This document shows, piece by piece, positions 60,586-64,000 of a DNA stretch of 64,000 nucleotides. Source of the stretch: Streptomyces longisporoflavus. GTDB lineage: Bacteria > Actinomycetota > Actinomycetes > Streptomycetales > Streptomycetaceae. The position numbers and the translations under genes were made by a program. The notes beneath the pieces were generated by a model. That model was not told the origin of the DNA and did no database searches. It saw only the letters and a program-made list of their open reading frames with translations. The stretch lies in assembly GCF_014649775.1 (NCBI RefSeq), contig NZ_BMTR01000014.1, positions 186,001 through 250,000 on the forward strand, in the 5' to 3' direction. The number at the start of each line of letters is the position of its first letter. The first letter of the stretch is position 1.

Positions 60586-61569
60586 ATGCTTACAACAGGT
60601 GCGAAACCGACACATCCTCACCCTGCCGTCCCACTTTGTGGTGAGGGGTCGAGGTTGTACGCGAGTGCGCTCAGCAGTGGCCGCCTGGCGCGGGTCGAGG
60701 CCGAGAACGCTCCCTGCCTACTCGAATCCGCTCTACTCCACCCGGATCCGGACGACGCGAACTGGTTGCGGCCCGTTTCTCCGTCCGCGGCACTCGCCCA
60801 GCGCCTCCACCCCATCGAGCAGGAGATCAGGGACCGGCGGAATCTGGCCGTGCAACTGGCCGATCTTTTCGAGCCATTCATGGCCATCACCGCACGTGAG
60901 GAACCGGCTACCCACGCGATAACCGTCCTGGAGGGCGAGGCCCGCATCAACGCGGCCATCGAGCGCGCGACGGCGGAATGCCGTACGGAAGTGCTCACCG
61001 TCCAGCCCGGCGGCGGGCGCAGCGAGAAGACCCTCAACGTAGCCCTGAAGCGCGGGCAGACCATCCTCGACCGCGGCGTCTCCATGCGCACCATCTACCA
61101 GCACACCATGCGGCACAGCCAGGGCACTCTCGCCTACGCGGCGCGCATGGCGCAGGACAACGTGGAGATACGGACCCTCGAAGAGGTCATCGACCGGATG
61201 ATGATCTTCGACCGTGCCGTCGCGCTCATCCCCGCCCGCGCCGACCGCGACGTCGCCCTGGAGCTCCGCCACCCCGCCCTGGTCGAGTACCTCGCCAAGG
61301 TCTTCGAGCAGCAGTGGCAGTCGGCGACCCCGCTGCTCGACGAAGTCCCGTACCCTCCCCCGACCGACGGCATCACCGGCGTGCAGCGCTCCATCGCCAA
61401 GCTGCTCATCGAGGGCCACGTGGACGAGGCCATCGCCCGCCGCCTCGGCATGAACGTCCGCACCTGTCGTGCCCACATCGCCAAGATCGCCGCGGCTCTG
61501 GGCAGCGGCAGCCGCGCTCAACTCGGCTACCTGATCGCCCAGTCCGGAATCCTGGACAAGGGTCACTGA
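60586..61569 (+). CDS. TrmB/LuxR-type regulator, copy 1
   Basis: The 327-residue protein starts at ATG 60586 after GGGGGGTGGAG. Its N-terminal part is helical (SRLYASALSSGRL, APCLLESALLHPDPDDANWLRP), like a TrmB winged helix. The middle PLD-like segment has TEVLTVQPGGGRSEKTLN, MRTIYQHTMRHSQGTL and RTLEEVIDRMMIFDRAVALIPA. The C-terminus is a LuxR helix-turn-helix (SIAKLLIEGHVDEAIARRLGMNVRTCRAHI in part). Two paralogues follow. It likely senses a signal with the middle domain. Confidence 0.85.
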   Translation: MLTTGAKPTHPHPAVPLCGEGSRLYASALSSGRLARVEAENAPCLLESALLHPDPDDANWLRPVSPSAALAQRLHPIEQEIRDRRNLAVQLADLFEPFMAITAREEPATHAITVLEGEARINAAIERATAECRTEVLTVQPGGGRSEKTLNVALKRGQTILDRGVSMRTIYQHTMRHSQGTLAYAARMAQDNVEIRTLEEVIDRMMIFDRAVALIPARADRDVALELRHPALVEYLAKVFEQQWQSATPLLDEVPYPPPTDGITGVQRSIAKLLIEGHVDEAIARRLGMNVRTCRAHIAKIAAALGSGSRAQLGYLIAQSGILDKGH

Positions 61570-61595
61570 AACTCGGTCGGGGGAGCGAGCGGAAC

Positions 61596-62570
61596 ATGAC
61601 GTTGCCATCCCACGCGCACGGAGCCGACGACCTGTGCACGGCGGGCACCACCCTGTACGAACGGGCTCTGGCCGAGGGGCGCGTGCGCAGCGAGGCCGCT
61701 GAGGCGGCGCCCTGCCTGACCCGCTACGGGCTCCTGCGGGCCGACGCCGATGACCCCGCGTGGCTGCGGCCCACCGCGCCCGCGGTCGCGCTTCCCCGGC
61801 TGCTCGAAACCGTCGGGCACCGCATCGCGCGGCACCGGAGCCGCGCGGCGAGCCTGGCCACGACGTTCGAGTCGCTCATGGCTCTCGCACCCCGCCATGC
61901 CGCCCCCGCGGGGCCCGCCGCCATCACCGTCCTCAACGGACTGCCCGTCATCCAGAAAGCGGTGGCACAGGCGCTGGCCGACACCAGCAAGGAGCTCCTT
62001 TCGATCCAGCCCGGCGGCTTCCGGCCTCCCGAGGTACTCGCCAAATCGCTGTCCGACGCGAAAGGCGCCCTCTCCCGAGGGGGCCGCATGCGCACGCTGT
62101 ACCAGCACACCTCACGCCACTCGCTCTCCGTGTTCGGCTACCACGACCAGCTCCAGGGCGACACCGAGGTCCGTACGCTCGACGAAGTCACCGACCGCCT
62201 CTTCGTCTTCGACCGCGTGGTCGCCTTCATTCCGGCGAGCAAGGATCGCAGCGTCGCCCTGGAGATCCGCCTGCCCGCGCTCGTCGAGCACCTCGCCGCC
62301 GCCTTCGAGTGCCTCTGGAGCCTGGCAACGCCGATGTATCCGCACGCGGAGGAACTGCCGTCGAGCAACGGCATCACGGCCCGCCAGCAAGCCATCGCGC
62401 ACCTCCTGGTGGACGGCCTCACGGACTCGGAGATCGCCCTGCGGCTCGGCATGAACGTCCGCACGGCCCGCGTGCACATCGCCAAGCTCTCCGCCGTCCT
62501 CGGCAGCAGCAGCCGGGCCCAGCTCGGTTACCTCATAGGCCGGTCGGGCATCCTGAGGCGCCAGAACTGA
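61596..62570 (+). CDS. TrmB/LuxR-type regulator, copy 2
   Basis: The 324-residue paralogue starts at ATG 61596, 26 bases after copy 1, with GGGGGAG upstream. Shared landmarks: ELLSIQPGGFRPPEVL, MRTLYQHTSRHSLSV, DRVVAFIPA and the helix-turn-helix GLTDSEIALRLGMNVRTARVHI. It differs from copy 1 in the Cys-containing AFECLWSLATPMYP region. All three copies are on one strand with small gaps and probably form one operon. Confidence 0.85.
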   Translation: MTLPSHAHGADDLCTAGTTLYERALAEGRVRSEAAEAAPCLTRYGLLRADADDPAWLRPTAPAVALPRLLETVGHRIARHRSRAASLATTFESLMALAPRHAAPAGPAAITVLNGLPVIQKAVAQALADTSKELLSIQPGGFRPPEVLAKSLSDAKGALSRGGRMRTLYQHTSRHSLSVFGYHDQLQGDTEVRTLDEVTDRLFVFDRVVAFIPASKDRSVALEIRLPALVEHLAAAFECLWSLATPMYPHAEELPSSNGITARQQAIAHLLVDGLTDSEIALRLGMNVRTARVHIAKLSAVLGSSSRAQLGYLIGRSGILRRQN

Positions 62571-62589
62571 CAGCCGGAGGGACGACGAG

Positions 62590-63588
62590 ATGGCCGGACA
62601 GCACATCGCCCACGGCGCCGACACACTCTGCGAAGCGGGCGCGACCGTCTACGAGAGCGCCCTGCTCCACGGCCGCATCCCCCGCCGCGACGCCGACCGG
62701 GCCCCCTGCCTGATCGACCACGGGCTTCTGCACCCCGACATCGACGACATGAGGTGGCTGCGCCCCACCGCGCCCGCGGTCGCCCTGCCGCGGCTCCTGG
62801 ACGGGATCGAGAAGGCCATCGCCGGGGAACGCGACCACGAGGCGCGGCTGACCAAGGCCTTCGAGCCGTTCCGGGCTCTGGGCGGCCACCGGGCGCCGCA
62901 CTCCGACAGCCCCGGGATCACCGTCCTGGACGGCCTTCCCCGTATCACCGACGCCCTCACCCGCGCGATGGCCGACGCCACGGAGGAGATCCTGACGGTA
63001 CGACCGGGCAGCAGCCGGTCACCCGAACTCCCCGCCACCTCACCGGCCGCCCAGCAGGCCATGCTGTCCCGGGGCTGCCGCCTGCGCGCCCTCTGCCGGC
63101 ACCCGGCACGCCACCCCCTGCCCGACCCCGCCCGCTACGAGCAGCTCGACGGCGACATCGAGGTCCGCGCCCTCGACGACGTCAGCGAGCACCTGGTCAT
63201 CCTGGACCGCACGGTGGCGTTCATCCCCGCCCACCGCACCGACGCCCTGGCACTCGAACTCCGCAACCCCGCCGTGGTCGACTTCCTCGTGACGACGTTC
63301 GAACGCTTGTGGCGCCTGGCCACGCCGCTCTACCCGGGCGCCGCACACCACCTGCCGGAAGACGGCGTCACCCCCCGCCAACGCGCCATCGCCACCCTCC
63401 TCACCGAGGGCCTGACCGACGCCGACATCGCCGACCGCCTCGGCATGAACATCCGCACCGCCCGCGTCCACATAGCCGCCCTGGCGGAAGCCCTCGGCAG
63501 CGAAAGCCGGGCCCAACTCGGCTATCTGATAGGGCAGTCAGGAATCCTGGAATCAAACGCGCCAGAAACCGGCGACAGCGGCCACTGA
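62590..63588 (+). CDS. TrmB/LuxR-type regulator, copy 3
   Basis: The 332-residue paralogue starts at ATG 62590 with GGAGGG upstream. It keeps EILTVRPGSSRSPEL, CRHPARHPLPDPARYEQLDGD, RTVAFIPAHRTD and GLTDADIADRLGMNIRTARVHI. The YQHTxRHS part is altered to CRHPARHP, so its ligand or partner contact may differ from copies 1 and 2. The DNA-binding helix is nearly the same as in copy 2. Confidence 0.85.
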   Translation: MAGQHIAHGADTLCEAGATVYESALLHGRIPRRDADRAPCLIDHGLLHPDIDDMRWLRPTAPAVALPRLLDGIEKAIAGERDHEARLTKAFEPFRALGGHRAPHSDSPGITVLDGLPRITDALTRAMADATEEILTVRPGSSRSPELPATSPAAQQAMLSRGCRLRALCRHPARHPLPDPARYEQLDGDIEVRALDDVSEHLVILDRTVAFIPAHRTDALALELRNPAVVDFLVTTFERLWRLATPLYPGAAHHLPEDGVTPRQRAIATLLTEGLTDADIADRLGMNIRTARVHIAALAEALGSESRAQLGYLIGQSGILESNAPETGDSGH

Positions 63589-63688
63589 TTCCAGCCACGG
63601 GTCTGCGACGACGCCCTGCTCCTCGGAGTCATGGCGACCGCGGCGACTCCCTGGCGGAGGCGGGCCTTCCTCCGCAGGGCCACGTCTC

Positions 63689-64000
63689 CTACCCGCGCCG
63701 CGCCCCCGTGATCGCCTCACCGATCGTGAACCCCTTGGCGGGCCCCTCGGGGATGGCGACCTCGGTTCCGTACGGGACCCGGTGGACGCCCACCCAGTCC
63801 GCCTTCTCCGGCTGCGGCTCGGTCAGGACGGTGACGGTGCCTTCGCCGTCGTGGTCATCGATGATCACGTAGACGGGGATACCCGCACGCGCGTACTCGC
63901 GGCGCTTCCGCGCCAGGTCACGCCTGCGGCATTCATGGCCCGGCGAGACGACCTCGACGACGACACTCACCCCAGAAGCCTTGATGCCGACCCCTTCGTC
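63689..64000 (-). CDS. Uma2-family endonuclease (5' end outside window)
   Basis: The final 104 codons are present; the frame is open to the window edge. VSVVVEVVSPGHECRRRDLARKRREYARAGIPVYVIID (in part) gives the E-V-x-SP and D-x-x-x-K-R-x-x-Y-x-x-x-G pattern of the Uma2 PD-(D/E)XK-like nuclease fold. Uma2 proteins are very common and of mostly unknown function in Streptomyces and cyanobacteria. It is convergent with the regulator operon. Confidence 0.85.
   Translation of the reverse strand, partial: DEGVGIKASGVSVVVEVVSPGHECRRRDLARKRREYARAGIPVYVIIDDHDGEGTVTVLTEPQPEKADWVGVHRVPYGTEVAIPEGPAKGFTIGEAITGARRG

Overview
The window is high-GC actinobacterial chromosome, almost certainly Streptomyces. 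Codon third positions are G/C saturated, GTG and TTG starts are common, many neighbouring genes overlap by 4 bases (ATGA/GTGA), and the families present (SigE-type ECF sigma factor, XRE-DUF5753/DUF397 pair, YbjN, DUF3151, DUF5063, VTC/DUF4956, HspR-type clpB operator) are typical of that genus. From memory, the backbone order lysC-asd, DUF5063-recR-YbaB, purA, kynurenine genes, fba-pyrE and clpB resembles the conserved chromosome core of Streptomyces coelicolor. I see no prophage, insertion sequence, CRISPR array, rRNA or tRNA.

Left part (1-22 kb): the end of a membrane protein gene, an FkbM methyltransferase, a divergent amidohydrolase/DoxX pair with twin operators, an Ala-rich protein, a frameshifted serine beta-lactamase-like gene behind a 31-base palindrome, a GNAT acetyltransferase, a class I methyltransferase, an S9 peptidase, SURF1 (its start lies in a long inverted repeat), a SigE-family sigma factor with a membrane partner, asd-lysC, a helix-turn-helix protein, an XRE/DUF397 regulator pair, a PadR/membrane protein pair, DUF5063-recR, YbaB and a SLATT protein.

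Middle (22-45 kb): an unknown protein with a TTG start, a GT2/GT-C glycosyltransferase fusion, a GntR regulator and a class III aminotransferase. Next comes a two-component system whose promoter shares a 20-base motif with the nearby DUF4956-VTC (polyphosphate polymerase-like) operon, then a DJ-1/MarR pair with twin operators, a PASTA-less Ser/Thr kinase, purA, a degenerate diacylglycerol kinase-like protein, a GbsR/MarR-controlled ABC exporter, a NarL-type two-component system and a cytochrome P450.

Right part (44-64 kb): a complete tryptophan-to-anthranilate kynurenine set (TDO, kynureninase, formamidase-like hydrolase), DUF3151, class II aldolase, pyrE, an aldose epimerase, a composite intergenic repeat block, a CoxG-like protein, a membrane aminopropyltransferase with DUF2617 and a Gly/Cys-rich mini-protein, an aminotransferase, YbjN, and clpB with an HspR box. 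The last 4 kb hold the most unusual arrangement: a 58-residue exported-looking peptide with two DLGWH motifs, overlapping a Rieske-like protein without its metal ligands, divergent from three tandem paralogous TrmB/LuxR-type regulators. The window ends inside a Uma2-type nuclease gene.

Most adjacent units look like independent housekeeping or regulator-target modules. The clearest functional cooperation is lysC-asd (aspartate pathway), TDO-kynureninase-formamidase (tryptophan catabolism), the GbsR-ABC and PadR-membrane pairs, and the proposed peptide/regulator locus.
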